DNA of 64,000 nt from Chromera velia (lineage: Eukaryota; Sar; Chromeraceae), in NCBI GenBank assembly GCA_018398765.1, contig JAHBMJ010002485.1, positions 29,109 to 93,108 on the forward strand, read 5' to 3'. The notes under the pieces are model-generated. The model saw only the letters and a program-made list of their open reading frames with translations, searched no databases and was not told where the DNA came from. Made by a program: the position numbers and the translations under genes. Positions 23,155-33,770 of the stretch are shown piece by piece (position 1 is the first letter of the stretch; each line of letters starts with the position of its first letter).

Positions 23155-25977
23155 TCATTCGTTTGTGCATCGCGGTGTGTGCGTTGCTCGCGGAAGGCGG
23201 CCACATTTGTATCATGTCGTTTTTTCGCTTTCGTTTACTTCCTTGCGCACTTACTTTCAATGAGTCCAGATCTAATTTGGCTGCATGGCTTGAACCAGAG
23301 ATGGAGGGAGAATTGGAGTCCCATGAGCAAGCCTGTTTGTTTGCTCAGTTCTGTTGTGGGACGGCTTTCTCCATCTTTCTTTGACCACCGCCACTTGGTC
23401 AATTTGTCTGAGCGTATCGACTCGTGCGTACATTGGCAATATGTCATATTCATCGTTGAGGTACTTTCATGACTAAGCACTGTATTACGGTAAGTGTGTG
23501 ACTTTCTTTTTGTTGCTGCCGTGCGTATCCACTTGAGGACTTTCTTTTCGTTGCTGCCGTGCGTATCCACTTGAGGAATTGCGGCAATGCACGCTCCTTC
23601 AATCCCTCCTTCCCGCCTGCTGTATGGATGCTTTCGATCATGCAGGCTGTTCCAGGATCCATCCGGCGTGCCGAGCACTTTCTCCTTCTCCTCCGTCGCG
23701 TGATTGTCTATCTGAAGGGCTATATGAGACTCTTCGAGGTGCACTCAGAGGGGCCACTGGCATTCTTGAGGGACCTGGAGGAGGAAACTCAGGTGGATGG
23801 GAAGACGCTGAAGTTCTGCTACGAGAGGCTCAAGTCTGTCGATCAGCTCAATGGATATGTTTCAGAACAGGCAGATAGATGATCGAGTCTCTTTCTTCGT
23901 TTTTTTTTTTTTGTCGCACGCAGTTTTTCTTCCTCTCCCTAGCTGTTCTGTTGGTGTGTCTTCCATTGTCTGAATTTGTGCGCGTCTGGCTCTCTCATTT
24001 TTTTCCTGACGTCAGACTGTCGAGTTGGTGTTGGTATCTGGAGTTGATGTGCTGCAAACTGCCTACGCCAACTGCATATGATTTGTCTTTGTCTGACTTC
24101 CTGTGGGTGATTGAGGTTGTCGGCCTTTGCTCTGTTGGTGCGTCTTTCTGCTTGATTTTCAAATTTTGTTTTTTGGTTGCTCGATTTTTTTTTCTGCACA
24201 CTCGCCTGCCATTTCTGTGGCATGTCCAGGGAATGGGGATTGAACGATTTTTTTTATTCTTTTCTTTTCTTTAAGCCCCAACCAATCCTCGATCCACCAG
24301 GCTCCTCTGCGATGACAAGCCTGGGCCCCCCGCATCAATCCGTCTTCGCTCTTTCTCTCCCTAGCTTGGTGCTTGCTCCAGCCTCCTGTGTGCCCTCTCC
24401 CCCCTCTTCTCCGTCCGGGGGGCTTCGTGCATGCCGTCTCCTGCCGTCTCCTTTCTTCTTCTCGCTTCTTGTTTCCCTCGGTCCCTAGCAACCCAACAAA
24501 ACTTCCACACCTCTTTCCGTCTCTGTGTGTAGGTCTCTGCTGAACACTCTCCGAGTCACAAACCTGTACGAGTACCATCCGTTGAACGTGACTACCGACT
24601 TCTGCACTCTGGTCGGAACCTACTGGTCGGTCAGAGGCTTCCTTTGCCAGCCCGTGGGGGCACCGCGTGGCGTGCGGCAGCGCAACCACGCCAAGTGCTA
24701 CCGTGTGCATGCCGATGAGCACTCCACTTCCTTAAGTCTCCTCTCCTCTTCTTTCTCCTGGCTGTTCTGTGAGGATCATCTTCTGTCTGTCTCTGACTGG
24801 CCGTCTACACGTGTTGGTGAGAAGCAGTGCTCGCGCGCAACTGGAAAGCGAAACCGAGTCATCGACCAGCCAGCCTCATGCAGAGGCGCCAATGGTCCAG
24901 TGGTAGGATCCATGCCTCCCAAGCATGTGGCCCGGGTTCGATTCCCGGTTGGCGCACTTTTCTAGTGAAGAGTGCATAAGTTTGCGCGGAGACGGCTACC
25001 GTATTCGCTAGCTCAGTCACTGAAGTTCTATGCAAATTGTGCTTCCTTCGCGTCCTCTCGACCTGCTTTCGTGATAGTAGAGACACTCGCTGACAGCGAC
25101 CTGCGAACTGTCACTTACAGATTTGCCAAACACAGAAAAATGTATAATTAGAGGGTTCTTGGTCTTTCGTGAGCTTGTCGATGATGTCAGTCTGACGGCA
25201 AACCCGCGAAAGCGCTTCCTCCGTGTTTTTCTGGATTGAACATCGCACAAGAGTGCACAGAGAAAGCAAAGCGTTGCTCCGAGTCGAGACAAAGAAGCTT
25301 AAGGAAATGGAGGTCCCAGATTGTGTGGGTTTGCGGCTTCTCCTGTTTGGTTGGCTGCGAGTGCAGGGAGGGGTTCATCATCATTGTGGATCCCTATCCG
25401 GAAGTGACGGGGAAATACGACCCCCTCCTCCAGCTCTCGTGCCTTGACTCTTCGCTTGCGATGAGACCAGTCATTGACAGGTCCGTTTCTTCCCCAGCTT
25501 CTTGTCCCGGTCTTCTCTTTCGGTCTGTCTCCTTCAGTGGCCTCCGAGCTGCCTGACAGTGTTTTGCCGTCTCCCGGAAAAGTGCATTTACGTGGAAGAT
25601 CGTTCCGACGTTCCGGGGATAGTTTGCAGGAAGGTCTCTGCGGTTGCGCAAGTGCGCAAACTCAAAAAAGAACATCATTGCATCACTGCAGGTACCAGTC
25701 TGTGGTGCTGACCTCTGGGACGATTTCGCCCCTTGACCTGTACCCTCGTTTGTTGGGATTCCAGCCTGTGACGACAGAGTCGTTTGCGATGTCCCTGGAC
25801 AGAAACTGCATTCGACCGCTGGTCGTCACGAAGGGACCAGATCAGGTGGGGAGAAGGGAAGGGGAGACTTTTCGGCTCTGTTGGTTCGAAGGACTCTGTA
25901 GCTGTTTGTTCCTATTCTCCTTTCTCCACGTGTAAGAGATGAGGGAAAGCGAGTGTGTGTGAGAGAAAGAAATAGTG

Positions 25978-26054
<77 letters not shown>

Positions 26055-26056
26055 CA

Positions 26057-26097
<41 letters not shown>

Positions 26098-26108
26098 TGT
26101 GTGTGTCA

Positions 26109-26141
<33 letters not shown>

Positions 26142-27580
26142 TGTGTGTCTGTGTGTGAGTGAGTGAGAGAGAGAACGAAACGGTGGGAGAGAATGTGTGC
26201 GTGTTAAATTGTGGCTGTGCAGGTCCAGTTAAGTTCTCGATATGAACTCCGGGATGATGTGGCGGTGGTTCGGAATTACGGGGACCTCCTGGTGTCTCTC
26301 GCAAAGGAAATTCCAGACGGGATGGTGTGTTTCTTCACATCCTACTCGTACATGGAGAAGGTGGTGGCCAACTGGTCAGTGGAGCGAGGGGGTGTGGTGG
26401 GGGGTGTCACGGGCGGATTGACGGACTTGACAGATGCTGCCAGGAGAACTTGGGGAAGGGACTGTGAACAGAGGGAGTGTTGGGTGCCCCTGTATTCCTT
26501 TCTTGTGCTTATTTGTTTTGGCTCGGTATTTTAGTCTCCTTCCTTCCGTCTCTTCCTCTCTGCATATCCCCCCATTGTGCTCTCTGTGGTCCCAATTACG
26601 AACCTTGTCGTCATGGCATTCTTCTGTTTGTTCAGGTACGAGACGGGCATCATCGCCAAGCTCCAGCAGCACAAGCTTCTGTTTCTAGAGACGAAAGACA
26701 TTGTGGCGACAACTCTTGCGTTAAACAATTTTAGGTCAGTGGGGGGGGTCGGTGGGAGAAACGAGACAAAGTGTCAGCCTGCAGGTAGGTGTGCACATGG
26801 GAGAGATGAGACGGAGTGACGCAAAACATTCGTTCAAGGGAAGAGAAGGGAAGGGATCGACAAGGGGTCTGAGAGGGACCCTGGCAGAGGCAAGGGACCA
26901 AGTGGAGAAGCAGTTTCTTTCCTTTTTTCTGCCTGCTGGGTTTGTTTCCTTTCTCCCTCTCGTCTGTCCATTCCGCTCTTTTCCTTTATTTTCCTCGACC
27001 GAGCATGTGCACTCGTTCCTCTTCCACCGTAGCTTTTCTTGTATTTTGTTTTCTTTGTAGAGCTCTCGCCTCGCCCCCCTGCCTGCAGGAAGGCGTGTGA
27101 CTGTGGGAGGGGGGCTATCTTCCTTAGTATTGCTCGGTGAGCTCCTCGCTTTCTGTCTCTATTGTGGAACACTGTGTGGACGTTTGCTAATGTGAATCCA
27201 TCCATGCACAGAGATAAACATCTACTCGCTCTGAGTCTCTCTCTCTGTGCCGATTGAAAAGAAGGCTGTAGCAGAATATGAAAGAAAGAAAAAGAGACGG
27301 ACGCCTCTTTCACCAGCAGGGTCGCGACGGCACAAGACAGACAGACAGACAGACAGACAGCTGCACGCGCACTGAGAGCTCACCTTGCTAACAGATCGTT
27401 CTTCTTCCACCGGCTTCTCCCCCTCCTTCCCCGCCCTTCCTGGGCCGTCTGGTCTTCTCTTTTGATCTTTCTCTTCTTGATTGATTGATTCCACTTTTGG
27501 ATCCTCGTCCGTCAACACACTGACGCTGAGTGTGCGTGCATATATACATGTATATATACATATATATATTCATACATATG

Positions 27581-27636
<56 letters not shown>

Positions 27637-28544
27637 TGTGTATGTGTGTGTGCATGTATGTGTGTGCGTGCAGAGGGAAGGTTGCAGAAGGGATCGATTT
27701 TGATCGTCACTATGGTCGTGCTGTGGTGTTGATAGGCGTCCCGTTTCAGTACACTCTCTCTCGAATTCTAAAGGCACGTCTGGACTTCATGAACGAAAAG
27801 TTCGGAATCCAGGAAAGCGAATTTCTCTCCTTCGACGCGATGCGGCAGGTCGGCCTGAAGGGGTCTCTTCTTTTCTCTTCTTCTTTTCTTTTGGTAGGTA
27901 GGCAGGCCTCGAGATTTTTTTTTTCCTTTTCGAATTGAATGCCTGTTTGTTTGTTTGTTTGTATGTTTGGATACAGCAAAGCAAAGGTGTCTTCGGTCTT
28001 CTGTGGCCACACACACGTTCAATCAAACCTCCCCCACCGGTCTTCTGCTTCCTCCACTGGCTGTGCCCTGCATCCTGAGGAGCTGTCTTGCACATCGATT
28101 ATGCTGCCTGCCTGCCGGCCGACCTCCGCGCGTTTTCATGTGATCATGTTGATGGATATCCTCTTCGCACACGTGCGTCTCTCTTCTTGCACTTTCTGTT
28201 TTTTGCTCTCAGGCTGCACAGTGCATCGGGAGGGTCATCAGGTCGAAGAGCGACTACGGCATTATGATCTTCGCAGACTCAAGGTAGGTCGGTGGGTAAA
28301 GGGGGGGTGTTCTTCTGTGAGTCATGTCAGCTCTGTAGGCTTGATCCACCCAGGAGAGAGGGAGGGAGAGAGAGAGAGAGAGAAAGAAAAAGAAGAAAAG
28401 CGGCATGTCGATCCATTTCATGTTTTGAAAGAAAATCCCTCGACTGACTCCAGGGGCAGAAACTTTTGCAAATTAACGCATTCTCTCGGGACCTTGACAC
28501 ACAGATAAAAGAACCCCGGCATCTGTGAGAAATAATGAGTGAAA

Positions 28545-28576
<32 letters not shown>

Positions 28577-29579
28577 GGGGGGGGGNGAAGGAAGGAAGGA
28601 AGGAAGGAAGGAAGGAAGAAAAAAAAGAAAGCAAAGCCTTTCTGGCCTGCCCCTTCTCACCTCCTCCTTGTACCTGTGGTCCTGAATCTACGGCCGTCTG
28701 ATGGGGAAAGCATTTCGTGTATTTCACCTGCAGATACGCACGTGCTGACAAGAGAGAGAAGCTTCCTCCCTGGGTGAGAAAATATCTGGAGAACTCAAAC
28801 TTGAATCTCTCAACAGATCTTGCGGTGCGTCTTTTTCTCTTTTTGTGGCGCGAGGGTGGCAGAGATAAAGAGTCCTCAAGTTGGAGTATCAATCATGTCA
28901 ACATCCTTGCTGTGCCTGCTTCCTGGCCCCAACTTGCCATTCTTTCCCCTGCCTTCCCTGCTGCACATGTGGAATTTTGGCGGGAAAAGTAAGGCAGAGA
29001 GCGCACGTATCCGTGTTTGTTTGCGTGAGAGGGATAGACAGAGGAAGGAAGGGAGGGAGCAAAAATGTAGAGGAAGAGGAAGAGGTAGAGAAAGAAAGAG
29101 AGGCCGAACTTCTTCGTTAAATTTCCTTCTGTGCATGATCCGTCCTGCCTGCCTGCCTGCCTGCCTGCCTGCAGGTCTCGACCACCCGGGCCTTCCTGAA
29201 GGAGATGTCTCAGCCCTACCAGATTGGGAAGGGCACCAGGCTGACGGCAGACGAAATCAAGGACCTAGAGGCAAAGCACAAGAGGGAGAAGGCTACGCAG
29301 GGATTCACTGCCGCTCCTTCCTCTTCCTCTTCCTCTCAGCAGGCCGTTACAGACAGAGGGGGGGCAGCGGGAGCCTCTGTGGCGGGGCAGCATGGACCTG
29401 CTGCGGCTGCAGGTGGAGGTGGGGGCGGGTTTCTGCTTCCTCCCACGGAAAACGGGGCGGGGGCAGTCAGAGACTCGGGGGGCCCGGCACCGATGGAGGT
29501 TGATGCCCAGACAGACGGGGTGGGATCGGACAGTCGCCAGGAGGGGCGGGGGGAGAAAAGGGGACGAGAAGAAGGATGA
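18618..29579 (+). CDS. XPD: XPD/ERCC2/Rad3 5'-3' DNA helicase of TFIIH
   Basis: Fe-S superfamily 2 helicase that opens DNA in TFIIH for nucleotide-excision repair and transcription start. 17 exons, all in phase: 18618-18753, 18897-19602, 20013-20209, 21248-21428, 22099-22162, 23016-23090, 23646-23833, 24533-24625, 25367-25480, 25692-25845, 26223-26374, 26636-26734, 27089-27136, 27674-27848, 28213-28283, 28734-28824, 29175-29579; 982 residues against about 760 in human. Motifs: Walker A PTGTGKT (44-50), DEAH (369-372), [17 protein letters not shown] and QCIGRVIR (797-804). Four Fe-S cysteines are present (C181, C199, C279, C316). C1-C2 and C3-C4 spacings match the human protein, but C2-C3 carries about 60 extra Ser/Asn/Ala/Gly-rich residues. 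A second insertion lies at about 95-166. The C-terminal tail is Ala/Gly-rich and ends basic-acidic. Introns are loaded with microsatellites, and one holds a tRNA. Confidence 0.97.
19757..19990 (+). repeat. (CT)n(GT)n(CT)n(GT)n microsatellite in XPD intron 2
   Basis: Alternating CT and GT tracts on the coding strand lie just upstream of the acceptor at 20012. They are pyrimidine/UG-rich in the transcript. Confidence 0.9.
21773..22062 (+). repeat. TTCC/TTTC pyrimidine tract in XPD intron 4
   Basis: About 290 bp of almost pure pyrimidine on the transcribed-sense strand, ending about 35 bp before the acceptor at 22098. It is preceded by (GTCT)n at 21437-21466 and (GA)n at 21489-21519. Confidence 0.9.
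22404..22700 (+). repeat. (GC)n(GA)n block with a 127-bp tandem duplication, XPD intron 5
   Basis: A (GC)n tract (22404-22418) is followed by (GA)n. Then a purine-rich unit starting GGGACAGAGCGAAAG occurs at 22447 and again at 22574 (period 127 bp), nearly identical. Each copy ends in an A homopolymer and GAATGAAGAG before the next (GA)n. Confidence 0.85.
22757..22830. repeat. Perfect 22-bp inverted repeat with a 30-base loop, XPD intron 5
   Basis: Bases 22757-22778 (GGGAAGTAAGG...) are the exact reverse complement of 22809-22830. Flanking GAAA repeats on the left and TTTC repeats on the right extend the symmetry imperfectly outward. The transcript could form a long hairpin inside the intron. 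Confidence 0.85.
23500..23577 (+). repeat. 38-bp tandem duplication upstream of XPD exon 7
   Basis: GACTTTCTTTT followed by TGTTGCTGCCGTGCGTATCC occurs twice in tandem, differing by one base. It lies about 70 bp before the exon 7 acceptor. Confidence 0.8.
24886..24956 (+). tRNA. tRNA-Gly (anticodon CCC)
   Basis: 71-nt cloverleaf. The acceptor stem GCGCCAA pairs with TTGGCGC. The D stem is GTCC/GGAT, the anticodon stem CATGC/GCATG has loop CTCCCAA with anticodon CCC, and the T stem CCGGG/CCCGG has loop TTCGATT. The B box GGGTTCGATTC is intact. A TTTT Pol III terminator follows from 24958. The gene lies on the sense strand inside XPD intron 8 (24626-25366), so Pol II must transcribe through it. 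No intron within the tRNA. Confidence 0.93.
25977..26165 (+). repeat. (CT)n then (GT)n microsatellite in XPD intron 10
   Basis: (CT)n at about 25979-26011 is followed by (GT)n interrupted by CACAGT/CACTGT, ending about 60 bp before the acceptor at 26222. Confidence 0.9.
27538..27672 (+). repeat. (TA)n(GT)n microsatellite abutting the acceptor of XPD intron 13
   Basis: An ATATAC/TATATA tract passes into (GT)n and continues as TGTGTGCGTG directly into the CAG acceptor at 27673, leaving no ordinary polypyrimidine tract next to the splice site. Confidence 0.85.
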
Positions 29580-30559
29580 GATCATCGTGAGGTGAGGTGA
29601 GGAAGAAGGGGAGGGATTACAGGGGGGTGTAAAAAAGGGACAAAGGAAGGAAGGAAGAAAAGAAGAAAGGACAGACAAAAGAGAGGGACTCGGGGAAGTT
29701 CGGGAAGATGCGAAAAGCCTTTGTAAGAGGGGGGAGGGGGTGGTGGGGGCAAAGCACGCCATGCAAAAAGAGACGGCCACAGGGTTGCAGAAATCGCCAA
29801 GAGATTGATTTTTTTGACACTTGAGTTTTATAGTGGTTCCATAGATGTATGTGGTCTCACTATGTTCTGGATCATTCCAATTGAAAGAGCTCTTCCTGTG
29901 CGCATATCAGAAAGTGATACCGGGCCTTCAGAGTTCAAAACTGACGGAAAAAAATAAAAGGTATGAAAATTGGATCGAAAAAGTTAACGACGGTCGAAGA
30001 ACACATGGTATCGTTTGCTAACGCCATTGTCTAGTGCAGTGATGATGATCAGTGGGAGCTTCAATCCGATAAAATCGATCGGTTTCTAGACTTGGCGGTG
30101 TTGGCCAAATCGCAAAAGCTTAAATCTTGCCACTGTCAAATTTATTGAGTTTCTCATTGAATTTCAATTAAAATAGATTCTATAGGCTCCGCACTACATA
30201 AAAAAAAAATAAAAGAAGAGAAAAAGTTGTTTTTTTGTGGATTTTTTTTTTATTTATCATGGCAGTCAATATAGGTAAACAACTGTTGTTTAAATGTTAC
30301 AAGAATGTTGCACGGGGTGTTGCATTGAAAACCACTGGCATATACTTTTTAGTTGATAAATAAAAGAATAAATAAAAGATTAGAAACTTTCTTTTTTTTT
30401 TTACTTGATTTGTGTTTTTCTTATTCTCCTCTTTCTCGTTTTCTTTTGTTTACTTTCTTTAACTTGATGCATGCTTACTCTTGCTAGCCTCAGAATTGGA
30501 ACGTGCTGAGAATCGTTCGATCCTGTACCAAAAGGAGTCCCTTCCCCCAATCCGAATGA
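29580..30559. other. Intergenic, AT-rich; no gene seen
   Basis: After the XPD stop the strand stays purine-rich for about 200 bp, then becomes AT-rich. TAAACAACTGTTGTTTAAA at about 30273 and the following TGTTGCAC match the core of the element at 12947. A preceding TAGGCTCCGCAC plus A homopolymer (about 30182) loosely resembles the element ends. This may be a decayed third copy. Confidence 0.4.
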
Positions 30560-32364
30560 ATGACGGCCGGTCCATGTCGTGAACCCTCTCGCAAAGCTTT
30601 TGGGTCTCTTGATGGATGACCAGGTCCGCTCCCAGTCGCGGTTTGATGAGAGACAGATAGGCTTCAGAAAGGGAGTCGGGGCCAGAGTAGGGATCGGAGC
30701 GGTGGTGGGCCTTACGCAGTCGTACAGAAAGAAAAAGAGAGCGCTGTTGGGAGGTTTCGTCGACTTTTCTAAGGCGTTTGACACAATTCCACGAGACAAG
30801 CTCTTAGTGAAGTTAGAGAAGGAAGGCATTCAACGTGTAGACCTCTCTATGGTGACAGCAATGTATAGGGGGGTCAGGGCAAGAGTAGACGGGGAGAGTA
30901 TGTTATTTAATGAAGGGGCGGGCGTCAAACAAGGGGATGCATTGTCTCTTTCTTTTTTTTTTTTTGTATGTTAATGACCTACATAAATATATTAGTAATG
31001 GACTGAGGGAAGATGGGAGCCAGACAGAGAAAGTTTGTTTGGGTGAGCAAGAAGTGGGGAGCCTGGGGTACGCGGACGATTTAGTTCTTTTTGCACACTG
31101 CACCTTAGACCTCCAAGCCAAATTCAATGCATTGCATATATATTGTGAGAAGTGGGAGTTGAAAGTTAATTTGAAGAAAACAAAAATCCTCCGTCTGTCT
31201 GATGAGTATGATAAATATATGCACGAGCAGTCATGTATGGAGGGAAAGAAGTAGAGAGAACGGATGAATATAAATATCTGGGATGCTTGTTTTTTGAAGG
31301 GGGGGACTTACAATGGTTCGATCGATTGAAGCGCGGCTGCGAAACGGAGAGCGTGCGTTGGAGGCAGTGATTAGGTTGGCAACAAACATGCCAGGGTTGT
31401 CTCTTGGGGCGAAGATTTAGCTCCTGCAGACCTGCTGGGAACCGGTTGCATTGTATAGTCTCAAGTGTTTCCCTGTCAGGCAGATAGACTGGGAATCGAT
31501 CAATAATTTGTATTTGCGTTTCGTGCGTTGGGCTGCCCGTCTTCCCTTCCGCAGCCTCCGCATTCCTTCTCTTCTTTGCTTAGGTCTCCTTCCTATGCGA
31601 GCTCTTCTGTGTGTCTGTTTTGCAAACCTCTGGATCTCTCTAAGTTGTTCCACCCTCCCTATCCCTCAGGCACTTCTTAGGGTCTGGAGGAGGCCAGAAG
31701 GCCAGAGGCAGAGAAGAACAGTGTGTGGATTTTTTGTATGGGCCGACCTTGAATTTCTAATGTCTCTCCCCATACAGGCTTCAGGAAGGAATCCAGGCAG
31801 ACAGAACCTTTTTGTCAATTTGGAAATAAAGGATGCAGTGGGAAAGGAGTGTATAAGAAAAAGAAAGCAACAGGAGGCTACCCGTTTTCCCCTGACTGCA
31901 CACTTATCTGGTATGCAGAGAGCTTTTCCTTCTTCTTCTAAATTCTGTCTCTTTTTTCTCCCTTCCCGTTACGAGCATAGGGGGGGGGGGGCAGAGTGAG
32001 AGTTTTTGGTCTGCCTAAGAAAGCTCTGCATGAGAGGATTGAGCCGCTGGTAAGAGTCCTTTTCTTCAATAGACAAAGTAAGCGAGCAGGTGTCTTGGCT
32101 GAGGTCTTTTGCAAAGAGTCTTCTTGCATGGAAGGGAGGAAACTTGACGACCTATGGCATAGACTGTCGGCTTGCCTTCGGTGGGCCTCCGCAAGAGAGA
32201 GGTTGCGGGCGATTGACTCTGAGAGACGGGCACATCGGTTGCAGGGACTCAGAGTGAATCGTAATTCGGGAGTGGAAGAAGCAGACCTGGGAGAGAAAGA
32301 GGCGAGGAAATGGTTGTCGGATGGCTTGAAGGCAGACCCCAAAAGCGCTATGAAAATTATTTGA
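30560..32364 (+). mobile_element. Decayed non-LTR retrotransposon (LINE), 5'-truncated
   Basis: The block covers the reverse transcriptase and C-terminal part of a LINE ORF2-like protein. The upstream endonuclease is absent, consistent with 5' truncation. Ends are approximate: no target duplication or poly-A tail was identified. Confidence 0.85.
30579..32364 (+). pseudogene. LINE reverse transcriptase, frameshifted
   Basis: The reverse transcriptase of a non-LTR element is readable in pieces. RT motifs seen in order: RQIGFRKG, GGFVDFSKAFDTIP (motif A Asp), GAGVKQGDALS (motif B), then after a frameshift at the poly-T tract (about 30951-30965) YADDLVLFA (motif C with the catalytic Asp pair). 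Further segments in other frames (31451-31999 and 31996-32364) carry the thumb-side and C-terminal region. At least three frame changes plus stops make it non-functional. The YADD context and the spacing of RT motifs distinguish it from the copia RT downstream. Confidence 0.88.
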
Positions 32365-32566
32365 GAGCTTTATATTTCTTTTTACTCACTTGAATCAGTT
32401 TGCTGAACACTCTCGAACCTGTTGTTTCTCGAGTTTTCCTCTGATTCTAATTTAGCTTTGCCGTTGAAGTCTTGCTTCAGCCTACCGTCTCTTGAAGTAG
32501 AGCTAGGATCTTGAGCAAGGCTTGCATGAACATGGACTGCCAGGAGCTAGGCTCCGACGGCTATAG

Positions 32567-33134
32567 CTAGGCGACGCACAGTGGTAAAAAAAAAATAATA
32601 AACCTTTCCAGATTTTTTTTTTTTCTTTTTTTCTACGAAGGATTTCTTAGAGCACCTCTAAGAGCACCTAGAGGAGCACCTTTTAGAAATACTTTTAAAC
32701 TAACTTCCTCGTGAACTTATTACTTAACTCAAAGTTTTAAACATCTTTCAACCCTAGTTTCAACCCTAGTTCTAGTCCTAGTTGTTATTGTACGTTTGTC
32801 TCTACTAGTGTTTCTACTAGTGTCTTCACCATTCTATCATCGACTTTGTTAAACACGGACCAACCGATCTTTTTTCCTTTGTTCAACTGCACTGTCACCA
32901 GACGATATCTAGGACGATATACATTTCGAAGCTCTAGTCGAAGCTAGTTTTAGTCAATCCTTTTAAGCATTTACCAAGCTAAAAGTGAAACTGGGATCCT
33001 AGATATGATTCAAACTCTAGTTGAAGCTAGTCATTTAAACTTTATTTTTTTTTACATATACAATAAAATTTTAAATTTAAAAAAAAAAGAATAGACGTTT
33101 TCAGATTTTTTTTTTACCACTGTGCGTCGCTTAG
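32567..33134. mobile_element. 568-bp non-autonomous DNA element with terminal inverted repeats (hAT-like)
   Basis: The left end is CTAGGCGACGCACAGTGG plus A homopolymer. The right end is its reverse complement with a single mismatch (CTAA for CTAG); the match continues through the homopolymer. Both sides carry the same 8 bp, GGCTATAG (32559-32566 and 33135-33142), a clean target-site duplication. The interior is AT-rich with repeated CAACCCTAGTTT/CTAGTCCTAGTT motifs and no coding frame. The CTAGGCGWCG terminus is shared with the element at 12947, so the two are probably mobilised by the same transposase. Confidence 0.85.
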
Positions 33135-33201
33135 GGCTATAGTCATTCATTCATTCATATATAGAGTATATGCAGAGCCTAGAATAGATTTTAAATATAT
33201 T

Positions 33202-33696
33202 TGTAATCAGCCACTTATAGAGAGGAGGCAAGCGTACATTGGTCGGCCCGACTTGGCTGGTCCCGTGCTACTACGTTGCCTATCGGTGCGGCGCGGCTTG
33301 AGATATTACGGAGATGAAGAAAATGCATGCGTCAATCCATGTTATGAAATTGCTGAGTGAAATACTCAGGGTGATTCGATGGAACAACTCTCGATCGATG
33401 AGAGCAGAAGCCAGACAAACATCTTGTATTATTATTCCTGTATAGAGAACCGTGTAAGTGACTAGACTGATGTCGATGGAACAACTATCGATCGATGAGA
33501 ACAGAAGCCGGACAAACATCTTGCATTATTATTCCTGTATAGAGAACCGTGTAAGTGACTAGACTGATGTCGATGGAACAACTATCGATCGATGAGAACA
33601 GAAGCCGGACAAACATCTTGCATTATTATTCCTGTATAGAGAACCGTGTAAGTGACTAGACTGATGTCCTTAACTGGACCATTCTAGTTCTCTTCA
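33202..33696 (+). repeat. 5' LTR with a triplicated 97-bp unit
   Basis: 495 bp. Starting at 33378, a 97-bp unit beginning GATGGAACAACT repeats at 33475 and 33572; copies 2 and 3 are identical to each other and differ slightly from copy 1. The 3' LTR has a single copy, which accounts for the whole length difference (194 bp). Confidence 0.95.
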
Positions 33697-33714
33697 TGGT
33701 AGCAGTTGGTTCTT
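33697..33714 (+). other. Primer-binding site
   Basis: TGGTAGCAGTTGGTTC follows the 5' LTR directly. It resembles the TGGTATCAGAGC-type site used by many copia elements (initiator tRNA-Met half), with mismatches. Confidence 0.6.
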
Positions 33715-33770
33715 TCCTCTTTCTTCTCAGGGTCTGTTGGTCTGTATCAGAGTGTAGCTTTCCCTCTCTG

